Source: Chitinophaga pinensis (GTDB lineage Bacteria; Bacteroidota; Bacteroidia; 2-12-FULL-35-15). Taken from it: a stretch of 40,546 bases of DNA. A model generated the notes under the pieces. The model ran no database searches and was not told where the DNA came from. It saw only the letters and a list, made by a program, of their open reading frames with translations. The DNA lies in the NCBI GenBank assembly GCA_945865315.1, contig CAMBDK010000015.1:1-40546 (forward strand), read 5' to 3'. A program made the position numbers and the translations under genes. Shown piece after piece: positions 1-7,723 of the stretch (within the stretch, counting starts at the first letter, position 1; each line of letters begins with the position of its first letter).

Positions 1-213
1 CCAAAAACATGTTTCGCAGGAGAAGTAGGCCTAAGTGGCGAAATACGACCGGTAAATAGGATTGATCAAAGGATATCTGAAGCAGATAAATTAGGCTTTG
101 AACATATTTTCATTTCTAAATACAACAAAAAAGGACTTGACCAAAATAAGTACAACATAAAAATTACAATGGTTGGTAAAATTGAAGAGGTTTTTGGATT
201 ACTTTTTGGTTAA
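1..213 (+). CDS. radA: DNA repair protein RadA, C-terminal fragment
   Basis: The window opens inside a reading frame that runs 70 codons to a TAA at 211-213; the start lies upstream of the window. The residues [14 protein letters not shown], followed by a RIDQRI / EADKLGF stretch, are the hallmark of the Lon-protease-like C-terminal domain of RadA (Sms). RadA is a RecA-like ATPase that helps process recombination intermediates in DNA repair. The zinc finger, Walker motifs and KNRFG motif expected upstream are outside the window. The gene converges on tsaB with only 39 bp between the two stop codons and no clear terminator hairpin in the gap. The identification rests on the conserved C-terminal signature only, but that signature is distinctive. 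Confidence 0.9.
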   Translation, partial: PKTCFAGEVGLSGEIRPVNRIDQRISEADKLGFEHIFISKYNKKGLDQNKYNIKITMVGKIEEVFGLLFG

Positions 214-252
214 AAATATAAATTAAAAAACATTTTATATACCACAAAAAAA

Positions 253-954
253 TTACAACAATGATTTTTTTTTGCCTGCTATAAAATCTTTTAAATAAAA
301 GGGTTCAAAATAAGCAATATCCTCAAACTGCTTATTTATATATGCTTGCTCGGAAAGTGCTATCATATTTATTGCTGAAGGGAAAACATTGTCAATAAAA
401 ATTATATTTTCATGAACCGACAAAAGCTCTTTACACTTGGCGGCACCATCACCAAAAAAATAGCTAATCTTTTCATTTAAAAATCCGGAAAAAGAATTTT
501 CATCCATAATTTCGGCAGCGGTAGGTTTAATTTCATTATTTGAAAAGTCGAATATTGCACAATACACTTCCATTCTGCGTGCATCTAACATGGGGCAGAA
601 TTGTAATTTATCATTATCGATAGTAGTAATAAGATTATTTGAAATTGAAAAAGCGAGATGCTTTAATGTACTTATAGCAATTAGTGGTTTATCTAATGCG
701 TAGCACAAACCTTTTGCTGCACTAACCCCAATGCGCAAACCAGTATAAGATCCAGGCCCCATGCTTACAGCTATTGCATCAACAATTTGCAGTTTTACTC
801 CAGCTTGTAAAAGAACATCTTCAATAAATAGTGTAAGGTTTTCGGCATGAGAATAATCGCCATTATGTTCTTTAAAGGCCATCAATTGTCCATCTTTTGC
901 AAGCGATACGCTACATACTTTAGTAGCAGTTTCTATATTTAAAATTAGAGCCAT
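253..954 (-). CDS. tsaB: tRNA threonylcarbamoyladenosine biosynthesis protein TsaB
   Basis: 233 residues, the usual length for TsaB. The N-terminal ILNIETAT strand and the GPGSYTGLRIG segment at about residues 66-76 are the family signatures of the ASKHA-fold TsaB/YeaZ group. TsaB is the non-catalytic scaffold that pairs with TsaD and TsaE to transfer threonylcarbamoyl to A37 of ANN-decoding tRNAs in the cytoplasm. It lacks the metal-binding histidines of TsaD, as expected. The ATG at 954 directly precedes the conserved N-terminal strand. It lies 124 bp downstream of the adaptor gene on the same strand, with a short palindrome and a promoter-like box between, so it may be transcribed separately. 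No other tsa gene is in the window. Confidence 0.95.
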   Translation of the reverse strand: MALILNIETATKVCSVSLAKDGQLMAFKEHNGDYSHAENLTLFIEDVLLQAGVKLQIVDAIAVSMGPGSYTGLRIGVSAAKGLCYALDKPLIAISTLKHLAFSISNNLITTIDNDKLQFCPMLDARRMEVYCAIFDFSNNEIKPTAAEIMDENSFSGFLNEKISYFFGDGAAKCKELLSVHENIIFIDNVFPSAINMIALSEQAYINKQFEDIAYFEPFYLKDFIAGKKKSLL

Positions 955-996
955 TATTAAGTATCCTAATAATATTAAATAAAAAATATAAATATA

Positions 997-1016
997 AAAT
1001 CTAGAAACCTAGATTT
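997..1016 (-). terminator. perfect 8-bp palindrome, possible terminator of the efflux gene pair
   Basis: AAATCTAG and CTAGATTT form a perfect 8-bp inverted repeat around a 4-base loop. Read on the minus strand it is followed by a T-rich run, so it could terminate the HlyD/TolC transcript. The stem is AT-rich and therefore weak. An operator site for tsaB is an alternative. Confidence 0.35.
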
Positions 1017-1024
1017 AAAAACAC

Positions 1025-1052
1025 CAAAATTAGAGCTAAGGATTAAACCAAA
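1025..1052 (-). promoter_or_regulatory. candidate Bacteroidota promoter for tsaB
   Basis: On the minus strand, TAATTTTG (1032-1025) matches the Bacteroidota -7 box TAnnTTTG. A TTTG (1052-1049) lies 16 bases further upstream, slightly closer than the usual spacing. The box is about 70 bp upstream of the tsaB start and downstream of the HlyD stop at 1079. It matches a short motif in AT-rich DNA, so chance is possible. Confidence 0.35.
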
Positions 1053-1078
1053 CGAGAGTAGTAATAATAGTCACTAAA

Positions 1079-2437
1079 TTATTTTTTAGAACCATTAAAC
1101 AATTCCGACTTATCCACTTTATTCACTTCAGTAGCTTCGTTCAATTGCTTGGCAATTGCACTGTATGGACCAGCAATTAATTCATCACCAACTTTCACCC
1201 CCTCTTTAATTTGAATATAATTATTATCCTGAATCCCTGTTTTCACCTTTACAATTTTAGCTTTCCCATTACTATAAATAAAAACGCATTCCTCAATTTT
1301 AATTAAATCTGTATTTTTATTATTATTCTCAGCTAAATTATTAATTTCAATACCCTGTTCAGCATCCTCTTCACTATTAATTTCCTTATCTTTATACATA
1401 CTACTATCGGCCCTAGTAGTTACAGATTGGATAGGAACAATAATGATACCATTAGCTTCATTGGTTTGAATATCAACTGTTGCGCTCATTCCAGGGCGAA
1501 AAGGCGCAGTATTTATATTTACTAAATCCAAATAAGATTCTTGCAATATCCTTATTTTTACCGTAAAGTTAGTAACCTGTTCAGCAGTAACTCCAACGGT
1601 ATTTGCAGAGTTTGCTATTTCGGTAACAACGCCTTTAAATTTCCTATCGATATAGGCATCCACTTCAATAATAGTAGTATCGCCATAATGCACACGAACA
1701 ATATCATTTTCATTCACATCCACACTAACTTCCATTTCATTTAAATTAGCAAGCCTCATAATTTCTGTTCCTTCCATTTGGGCCGTTCCAACAACACGTT
1801 CCCCTTTTTCTTTATTTAACTTAGAAACAGTACCATTAACAGGAGAAAAAATTGTAGTTTTTGCCAGATTATCATTGGCTTCTTTTAAGGAAGCTTCAGT
1901 ACTTTTAACATTAAATTCAGAAGCATTTACATTTTCTTCGGCACCTTTTAAATCAGCTTTTGCACCATCGAAAGCAGCCTTAGAGCCATCAAATTCGGAT
2001 TGCGATATTGCACCCTGCTCAAGCAATTTTTTATTGCGCTGGAAGGATGCATCTGTATTTATAAAGGCAGCCATCAATTGGTCTAAACGCGCTTTTGCAT
2101 TTAATACATTAGCTTTAGTCCCATTGAGGGTAGCAATCATCCTGGTCAAATTCGATTCGTATAACAAGGGATTTATTTTACATAAAACATCCCCTTTTTT
2201 CACATGGTCTCCTTCTTTCACAAAAAGTTCAACAATTTCACCAGAAACATCAGAACTAATTTTAACCTCCACTTCAGGTTGAATTCTTCCATTAGCAGAA
2301 ACTGTTTCAATGATATTTCCTTTTTTAGCGATTTCTGTAATAACATTTATTGCTTTAGTTCCTGAATAATTTTTAATAATAAAAACAGCTATTAAAATAG
2401 AAAGACCAACAGCAATAATCCAAAATATTTTTTTCAT
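1079..2437 (-). CDS. HlyD/RND-type efflux periplasmic adaptor subunit
   Basis: 452 residues. A single N-terminal membrane anchor (about 4-22) is followed by the first half of a biotinyl-lipoyl-like domain (about 57-90, GDHVKKGDVL), a long alpha-helical hairpin (about 95-195), the second lipoyl half (FSPVNGTVSKL at 197-207), and beta-barrel and membrane-proximal domains. This is the membrane-fusion-protein layout of MacA/HlyD-like adaptors that join an inner-membrane pump to TolC across the periplasm. An acidic, Asn/Glu-rich insertion at roughly 345-375 interrupts the membrane-proximal domain and is not typical. The gene follows the TolC homolog by 155-bp spacing on the same strand. The usual MacB-type permease/ATPase gene is absent downstream, where tsaB sits instead. 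Substrate unknown. Confidence 0.92.
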   Translation of the reverse strand: MKKIFWIIAVGLSILIAVFIIKNYSGTKAINVITEIAKKGNIIETVSANGRIQPEVEVKISSDVSGEIVELFVKEGDHVKKGDVLCKINPLLYESNLTRMIATLNGTKANVLNAKARLDQLMAAFINTDASFQRNKKLLEQGAISQSEFDGSKAAFDGAKADLKGAEENVNASEFNVKSTEASLKEANDNLAKTTIFSPVNGTVSKLNKEKGERVVGTAQMEGTEIMRLANLNEMEVSVDVNENDIVRVHYGDTTIIEVDAYIDRKFKGVVTEIANSANTVGVTAEQVTNFTVKIRILQESYLDLVNINTAPFRPGMSATVDIQTNEANGIIIVPIQSVTTRADSSMYKDKEINSEEDAEQGIEINNLAENNNKNTDLIKIEECVFIYSNGKAKIVKVKTGIQDNNYIQIKEGVKVGDELIAGPYSAIAKQLNEATEVNKVDKSELFNGSKK

Positions 2438-2592
2438 AATTTTTTTATATGTTCACCATACCAAGCCTAAAAAGGCTATTAATATGAGAAAATTAATTTT
2501 TTTATTAAATTTATATTTCTAAAAACTAGCAATATTTTTTTGCAAATCTGATTCCCTATTAATAAAATAAGAATTGCTGTTAAAGTTTGAAA

Positions 2593-4041
2593 TTATAATT
2601 TCAAGGGTTTTCCTAAATAAAAATCAAGTACTTTCGATTTGAAAACACACTCATATTTAGCCTGTAATAAATCACTTTCTGACTTTGCTAATTTATTTTT
2701 TGAATCGTTGTATTCATTTGTATTTAACATGCCTAAATTAAATTTTTGTTCAATATATTTAAATGACTCTTTCATCGCAGCAACTTTTTTTAAAGTTGCA
2801 TTATATTTCTTGAGTCCACAAATTACATCTACAAATGACTGTTGAATAATTTTTTCTAATTGCAATTTAGTGGATTTAACATTTAACTCTGCGTTTAGTT
2901 TTTGAATGCGAGCTTTATCCACATTCAACTTAGTTTGAAAACGATTAAAGATAGGAACAGTTAAAAAAAAACCAAATGATTTATTCACATTATCCCTGTA
3001 TTGATCAACGAAAGAATTTTTTTCAGTTAATGGATTAGAAAAAACAGGTGAAAAAACCGTATCGCCAATAGATGTAAAACTACCATCAGCAGCGTAGCCC
3101 TGAAAGGTAGGGAAACCAACAATCTTTTTACTAAGCCCAGAATAGCCTGTGCCATAAGCAGCGCTAAACAATAAACGAGGACTAAAGCCTCCCAATGCAA
3201 TGTCTATAGCTTTTTCAGAACTCTTCACCTTAAGTTCAGCACTTTTAATTTCCGGCAAATTATTAATCGCAGTATTATAAATTTGGTCTACATCTGCAGT
3301 TAACATGGATTCATTAACAATTGCTAAATCTGGTTTTACAATATTAAAACTTTTAGTTAGTTTCAAATTCAATAATTGAGCAAGCGAAAGATATGAAATG
3401 TCCAATGAATTTTGAGCATTGGTATGGTTAAGTTCTTCCAAAGCGAATTGCGCTTGGATATCAAGCAATGCTCCTTTGGCGGCAGCTCCTAATTCCACAT
3501 TTTTTTTTGTTCGCTCCACCTGGGCGCTTGTTATTTCCAATTGATTTAAAGCACTTTCCACATTTTCGATATCAAACAATATCTGCAAATAGGAAGAAGC
3601 GACATTCAAGGAGATATCATTCTTTATTTTATCCACATCGTATTTACTTGCCAAATAAACAAATTGATTTTGTTGTATTGCATTAATAGTCTGCAAACCA
3701 CCAAATAAAGTAATATCTGAACTTAATGAAAGATTTTGTGAAAGGACTTTTTGGCTTGCAAATTGATTGGTAAAACGGTCAATAGTGCGGCCGTAATTAT
3801 AAGAATGAGAAGCGTTTGCATTAATTGATGGTAATAAATTAGTTTTGCTTTGCACTAAATCAATATTTGATAATTCAGTATTTAATTCCGCTTGTTTAAT
3901 AGCGACATTATTATTTAATGCATAATCAATACAGGCCTCCAAGGTCATTGGCTGGAGAATTACTAAAGCCTCTTGAGCAAAAATAAATCTCCAATTAAAT
4001 AGCAATAAAACGGAGAGAAAAAGAATAGCTTTTATTTTCAT
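2593..4041 (-). CDS. TolC family outer-membrane efflux protein
   Basis: About 482 residues from the ATG at 4041. A signal peptide (MKIKAILFLSVLLLF, with a cut after FAQ) is followed by LEACIDYALNNN, the classic TolC/OEP opening helix, and two repeats rich in coiled-coil helices. It should form a trimeric outer-membrane channel that docks to the adjacent HlyD-type adaptor. An in-frame ATG ten codons upstream (4071) would put extra residues before the signal peptide, so 4041 is preferred. A TACATTTG box lies only five bases upstream of 4041, which would give a nearly leaderless transcript if it is used. The gene lies 49 bp downstream of the OmpA-like gene and is probably co-transcribed with the adaptor. 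Confidence 0.9.
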   Translation of the reverse strand: MKIKAILFLSVLLLFNWRFIFAQEALVILQPMTLEACIDYALNNNVAIKQAELNTELSNIDLVQSKTNLLPSINANASHSYNYGRTIDRFTNQFASQKVLSQNLSLSSDITLFGGLQTINAIQQNQFVYLASKYDVDKIKNDISLNVASSYLQILFDIENVESALNQLEITSAQVERTKKNVELGAAAKGALLDIQAQFALEELNHTNAQNSLDISYLSLAQLLNLKLTKSFNIVKPDLAIVNESMLTADVDQIYNTAINNLPEIKSAELKVKSSEKAIDIALGGFSPRLLFSAAYGTGYSGLSKKIVGFPTFQGYAADGSFTSIGDTVFSPVFSNPLTEKNSFVDQYRDNVNKSFGFFLTVPIFNRFQTKLNVDKARIQKLNAELNVKSTKLQLEKIIQQSFVDVICGLKKYNATLKKVAAMKESFKYIEQKFNLGMLNTNEYNDSKNKLAKSESDLLQAKYECVFKSKVLDFYLGKPLKL

Positions 4042-4090
4042 AGTTGCAAATGTAATAATAGGATTCGACATTTAAAGCATGTATAAGCAT

Positions 4091-4759
4091 TTAGATATGG
4101 AGAATTTTGATAGTTAAATCCTCCGCATCAGGCTGTTTTATATTTCTACAATTACTAAAATAAAAACGGCCTTTAAAGTTTTTCGTCAGCAATTTTTTAA
4201 AAATTTCTATATTATCTTTAGCGCACAATAAAATTTTAATTTTTACGCTTGGATTGATCTTTAAAAACTCAATAAAACCAATTAATTCAGGGTTAAAACC
4301 AGCTGTAGAATCATTAACAACAGAATCAAGAAAAGACTTATTAATAAATATTAGGCCCCCCTTTTTAATTTTGATAAATTTTAAGGTAAGTGAGGTGTCT
4401 ATAAGAGGAGTATTAAAAATCAGACTTTGCCAGATATAGCCTTTTGCCGTTATTGCCATGCCAATAGTTTCATTACCAAAAATTTCCAAAGAAATTAATT
4501 TTTTATTACTAGAAATATTAAATGTATCCCCATTTAAAAAGTAACAAACATTTACATTTATAGCTAAAATGGTAGCTGCATCAATTGAATTTATTTTCAA
4601 AACAATTGGAGGCTTAAAATCTATATTTCTTGCTGCCACAGGGGCGGCATCAATTAAACCATATGGTATAAAACCCTTTTTTATTACAGAGTCGTTTTGA
4701 GAAAATAAAGTAGATGAACAAAAAACTAAAAGAAAATACAATATGGATAAACATTTCAT
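4091..4759 (-). CDS. secreted protein with degenerate OmpA-like C-terminal domain
   Basis: 222 residues with a signal peptide (cut near FSQ, residue 20). The middle region has ITAKGYIWQS (103-112), which parallels the beta-sandwich segment found before OmpA domains in many Bacteroidota outer-membrane proteins. The C-terminal third follows the OmpA-like template: a FNPELIGFIEFLKINP helix (155-170), then VKIKI (172-176). Where the peptidoglycan-binding GHTD motif should come, it reads LCAKD, and the later Arg-containing helix is missing or unrecognisable. It therefore looks like an OmpA-family fold that has lost diaminopimelate binding. This is a remote-similarity reading by eye, not a database match. 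It is the first gene of the minus-strand run leading into the TolC and HlyD genes, with a TAATTTTG box 18 bp upstream. Confidence 0.55.
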   Translation of the reverse strand: MKCLSILYFLLVFCSSTLFSQNDSVIKKGFIPYGLIDAAPVAARNIDFKPPIVLKINSIDAATILAINVNVCYFLNGDTFNISSNKKLISLEIFGNETIGMAITAKGYIWQSLIFNTPLIDTSLTLKFIKIKKGGLIFINKSFLDSVVNDSTAGFNPELIGFIEFLKINPSVKIKILLCAKDNIEIFKKLLTKNFKGRFYFSNCRNIKQPDAEDLTIKILHI

Positions 4760-4776
4760 GTTAGCGGTTATTTAGA

Positions 4777-4784
4777 CAAAATTA
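4777..4784 (-). promoter_or_regulatory. candidate -7 box upstream of the OmpA-like/TolC/HlyD run
   Basis: On the minus strand the bases read TAATTTTG, an exact match to TAnnTTTG, 18 bp before the start codon at 4759. No convincing -33 TTTG was found at the right distance, so support is limited to the -7 element and its position. Confidence 0.35.
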
Positions 4785-4840
4785 GGCATTATTAAATATA
4801 TTAATTTAATGTAAGGATAAAACAAACGAAAAATATTTTC

Positions 4841-4848
4841 TAATTTTG
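4841..4848 (+). promoter_or_regulatory. candidate -7 box for the SemiSWEET gene
   Basis: TAATTTTG matches TAnnTTTG exactly and lies 17 bp before the ATG at 4866, giving a short leader. No clear -33 TTTG is seen. This box and the minus-strand box at 4777-4784 would form a divergent promoter region of about 100 bp. Confidence 0.4.
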
Positions 4849-4865
4849 TAAACAATTATAAAAAA

Positions 4866-5120
4866 ATGAGTTTAACAAACGTTATTGGGTTAATTGCTGC
4901 TTTTGCAACAACAAGTTCATTTGTCCCACAAGTTATAAAAATATTAAAAACGAAAGACACAAAAGGTGTTTCACTGGTGATGTATGTTATATTTACAATT
5001 GGAATTTTATTATGGCTAATTTATGGCTTATTATTATTTGATATTCCAATAATAATAGCTAATTCAGTAACATTAATTTTAGCGTCTATTATTTTATTTT
5101 TGAAAATAAAAAACGGTTAA
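4866..5120 (+). CDS. SemiSWEET family sugar transporter
   Basis: 84 residues forming three hydrophobic segments, the size and shape of a SemiSWEET half-transporter, which works as a homodimer to move sugars across the inner membrane. The PQ-loop signature is at 21-22 (SFVPQV), and the substrate-pocket Trp (W50, LLWLIYG) and Asn (N66, IIANSVTL) of the characterised Leptospira SemiSWEET are in matching places. The overall pattern follows that protein closely along its whole length. The ATG is preceded by a TAATTTTG promoter-like box. The next gene starts 81 bp downstream on the same strand; a functional link with it is not evident. The actual sugar cannot be told from sequence. Confidence 0.92.
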   Translation: MSLTNVIGLIAAFATTSSFVPQVIKILKTKDTKGVSLVMYVIFTIGILLWLIYGLLLFDIPIIIANSVTLILASIILFLKIKNG

Positions 5121-5201
5121 TCCGAATCTTTTTTTATTATTTTAGATAAATGTTATTGGGTTAAAAGGTGCAAAAGTTTAATATTATTTAAAAATAAGCT
5201 A

Positions 5202-6644
5202 ATGGAAGAAATTTTTGTAGATATACACTGTCATTCTACCATGAGGGCTGTCCATACAAATCCCAATGGTCAACATAAAAATATTTGGGATTGTACAAAC
5301 AATGATATTGTAGATTCCTATTTGGGGAAATGGGCCGCTATTAAGTCGAAAGCTATTTCAAAAAAATCACAATCCAACTTTTATAATTGTATCCAGGGGC
5401 AAACTAGAGTAATTTTTGATTCGCTTTACCCACTAGAAAGAGGATTCATAAATTTAAAAAAAATCCCATCCTTATTAATTGGAAAAAAAGCCATAGAAAC
5501 TTTAACTGTAATATCATCGGGGGTTTCAATTGAGCAGTTCAGAGATTATAAAGCTACTAACGATTATTTTCATGAATTAAATGAACAATATAAATTTTTA
5601 GAACGAAATCAAGGACCCTCTCCATGTGGTAAATACAATTATAAAATAGTTGCCAATTATTCTGAACTTGAAGCCTCATTAGAAAAACATAGCAATACAA
5701 TAAATGTAATAGTGACCATTGAGGGTGCTCATGCTTTTGGTTGTGGAACAAATGATTCGGAGAAGATGCCTATTGAAGAACTGAAGAAACTTCTTAAAAA
5801 TAATATTGATGAAATAAAGAGATGGGAGCATCCACCATTTTTTATAACATTTGCGCATCATTTTTGGAATCAATTATGTGGCCATGCCACTACCCTATCG
5901 CCACCAACTAATTTAATTTGCAACCAAAAAAAAGGACTCAACCAATCATTTACAGAGCTAGGTAAATTTGTATTAAAAGAATTATTATCCACAAAAAACG
6001 GAAAAAGAATATTGATAGACACCAGGCACATGAGTGTTGCATCTAGAAAATATTACATCGCATTTATTGCTGATCACAACAAAATGCAGCCCAATGATAA
6101 AATACCATTAATATCAAGCCACTCTGCCGTAAATGGTTTCAAAAAGATGGATCATTCAACTAAAACAGAAGATACAAACTCCAAAAAGAAATCTACCAAA
6201 TTTTGCTCCTGGAGCTTAAATATATCTGAAGAAGAGGCTATTTCTATTCATGCTTCAGGAGGAATTATAGGTGTGATTCTTGACAAAGGCCGGCACAGCG
6301 GCATTGATAATCTAAAATCAATAGAGCTATTGCCAAATTCAGAAAATAAAAAAAACTTGTTCCTCAAATTGTTGTGTGACAATATCTTTTTCATTATTTC
6401 AGCCATCAATGAGCAATCAGCTTGGGATACCCTCACATTAGGAACTGATTTCGATGGTGTTATTACCCACTTTGATGATTATGAAAACATGTCGAAGCTT
6501 CCAGCTTTAAAAAAGGATCTAGTTCATTTTTTAACAATAAACAATTACCATACTAATTTATGGTTTGGATATACCCCCGAAAAATTAATGAATAAATTGT
6601 TTACTGATAATGCAATGGCTTTTTTGAGAAGAAATTTTATATAA
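5202..6644 (+). CDS. M19 membrane-dipeptidase-like metallohydrolase
   Basis: 480 residues with the metal-binding signature of the renal dipeptidase (M19) branch of the amidohydrolase superfamily, in order: DIHCH (7-11), IEGAH (173-177), HHFWN (219-223), DTRHMS (273-278), SSHSAV (305-310) and GTDFDG (414-419). These supply the bridging Glu, the His ligands and the catalytic Asp of a TIM-barrel dinuclear zinc site. Known relatives cleave dipeptides, including D-amino-acid-containing ones. There is no signal peptide or membrane anchor, so a cytoplasmic location is likely. The protein is longer than typical bacterial M19 enzymes (about 330-400), with extra sequence between the first motif and the Glu motif (about 20-140). 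Substrate unknown; a role in peptide or peptidoglycan fragment turnover is only a guess. Confidence 0.8.
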   Translation: MEEIFVDIHCHSTMRAVHTNPNGQHKNIWDCTNNDIVDSYLGKWAAIKSKAISKKSQSNFYNCIQGQTRVIFDSLYPLERGFINLKKIPSLLIGKKAIETLTVISSGVSIEQFRDYKATNDYFHELNEQYKFLERNQGPSPCGKYNYKIVANYSELEASLEKHSNTINVIVTIEGAHAFGCGTNDSEKMPIEELKKLLKNNIDEIKRWEHPPFFITFAHHFWNQLCGHATTLSPPTNLICNQKKGLNQSFTELGKFVLKELLSTKNGKRILIDTRHMSVASRKYYIAFIADHNKMQPNDKIPLISSHSAVNGFKKMDHSTKTEDTNSKKKSTKFCSWSLNISEEEAISIHASGGIIGVILDKGRHSGIDNLKSIELLPNSENKKNLFLKLLCDNIFFIISAINEQSAWDTLTLGTDFDGVITHFDDYENMSKLPALKKDLVHFLTINNYHTNLWFGYTPEKLMNKLFTDNAMAFLRRNFI

Positions 6645-6795
6645 TTTTTATTTTTTAGAAAATAAATTAGAGAAAAAATAAAAAACGCCGAAAAAATATA
6701 AAAGATAATTTATGTAATATTTTACATCCCATTATTTTCTTTATTTATTCCATGCCAAGAATTTAAAAACCAACAATATTTTATTAGAAATTATC

Positions 6796-6831
6796 AAAAA
6801 AAAAGATGGCTATTAAATATAAATAGCCATC
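6796..6831 (-). terminator. intrinsic terminator of the Cys-rich gene
   Basis: GATGGCTATT (6805-6814) and AATAGCCATC (6822-6831) form a perfect 10-bp stem with a 7-base loop. On the minus strand the stem is followed by nine T residues (6804-6796), the textbook layout of a factor-independent terminator, 28 bp beyond the stop of the 6860-7159 gene. The plus-strand side has only a weak T run, so it acts mainly for the minus-strand gene. Confidence 0.85.
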
Positions 6832-6859
6832 CTTTAAAATAAAATTTTATTTTACTTTT

Positions 6860-7159
6860 TTAATTAGCAGGAGTTGCAGCAGTTTCAGCGGTTTTTGCAT
6901 CCTTTTTTCCGCCTTTACAGCAAGATTTACTTTTTGATGCTCCTTGACATGATTTACCCATTGGTGCCTCATTTTCAGACAATTTTGCCTCAGAATCTTT
7001 TTTACAACAAGCTTTATTTTTATCGCACTTCTTTTTATCTGCTTTTTTCTCCTCACCACCTATGGAAATTAAATTTCCTTTAGTTAATGATGCAACTGTA
7101 AGAGCAGATGAAGCTCCGATAATACCTGTAAATGCAACTAATAAAAACAATTTTTTCAT
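6860..7159 (-). CDS. small Cys- and Lys-rich exported protein of unknown function
   Basis: 99 residues. A hydrophobic N-terminus (MKKLFLLVAFTGIIGASSAL) is a signal peptide or single membrane anchor. The rest is hydrophilic, with 24 or so lysines and six cysteines arranged as C45, C51-C52, C71 and C80-C81, that is, two similar C-x(5-8)-CC clusters. The tail is Ala/Thr-rich and probably disordered. Paired CC motifs in a short Lys-rich protein suggest metal binding or disulfide-linked clusters in the periplasm, but no family can be named. The gene stands alone with its own good promoter (7204-7233) and a strong terminator (6796-6831), so it is a complete single-gene unit and very likely expressed. 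Confidence 0.75.
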   Translation of the reverse strand: MKKLFLLVAFTGIIGASSALTVASLTKGNLISIGGEEKKADKKKCDKNKACCKKDSEAKLSENEAPMGKSCQGASKSKSCCKGGKKDAKTAETAATPAN

Positions 7160-7203
7160 TTTGTTTGTGGTTTTAAGTGATTATTAAATATTAATTTGTA
7201 ACA

Positions 7204-7233
7204 CAAATATAAGTAAAATAGATTTATTTCAAA
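7204..7233 (-). promoter_or_regulatory. Bacteroidota-type promoter of the Cys-rich gene
   Basis: On the minus strand TTTG (7233-7230) is followed after 18 bases by TATATTTG (7211-7204), both elements matching the Bacteroidota housekeeping consensus with close to normal spacing. The box lies 44 bp upstream of the start codon at 7159. Confidence 0.6.
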
Positions 7234-7723
7234 AATAAACCAGAGAATTTGTTCAAACATTTATTTATAATCAGTCTATAATGTCAGATTTACTCATAAA
7301 TATATAATTTTTAAAGGTATTCCTGAGTTCATTTCACTCGGGTATTCGATATAACTGTTTTAAAAAGCAGTCATTAACCAATTTAAATACCTGATTTTCA
7401 AAACTACGAAAGCCTCGAACCCCTGTGCATTATAGTTCAGCCGGTGGACTATATGGACAGGCGCTATTTAAATAAAAATCACAAGAAATTTACAAGTGTA
7501 TTGCATCTTTAAAAAGAGCTAACAAAAATTATGATGTAAAACTGAAATTTGTTGAATACCTTTGAGATAAAATTGAATTATCAAAACAATTAAATAATAA
7601 ATACTGAAGTTTAAAATTTGCCAAATTAAAAATACTTCTTTGATATGCATTAAAAGATAAATTAAAAACTTTATTATATTTTTTATTAAAAATCTTTAAA
7701 ATAATTATACTTTTTGAATAAAA
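7234..7723. other. long intergenic region with short hairpins, no gene recognised
   Basis: Between the Cys-rich gene and purT lie over 500 bp without a convincing reading frame. The central part (about 7300-7470) is less AT-rich than its surroundings and holds small inverted repeats: CCTGAGT (7322-7328) against ACTCGGG (7336-7342), and TATAGT (7431-7436) against ACTATA (7448-7453). Short open stretches on the minus strand across 7345-7470 are interrupted by stops within about 35 codons. It could be a decayed gene, a small RNA or simple spacer. I looked for a purine riboswitch ahead of purT and did not recognise one. From 7480 to 7723 the DNA is nearly pure AT. Confidence 0.4.

Noticed and set aside
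1875-2282. 135-codon open frame on the plus strand
   Set aside because: It is antisense to the helical hairpin of the HlyD-type adaptor; the low-complexity translation mirrors the Ala/Lys/Asn-rich coiled coil.
7480-7723. Purine riboswitch ahead of purT
   Set aside because: The sequence is nearly pure AT and shows none of the conserved core or paired stems of a purine riboswitch.
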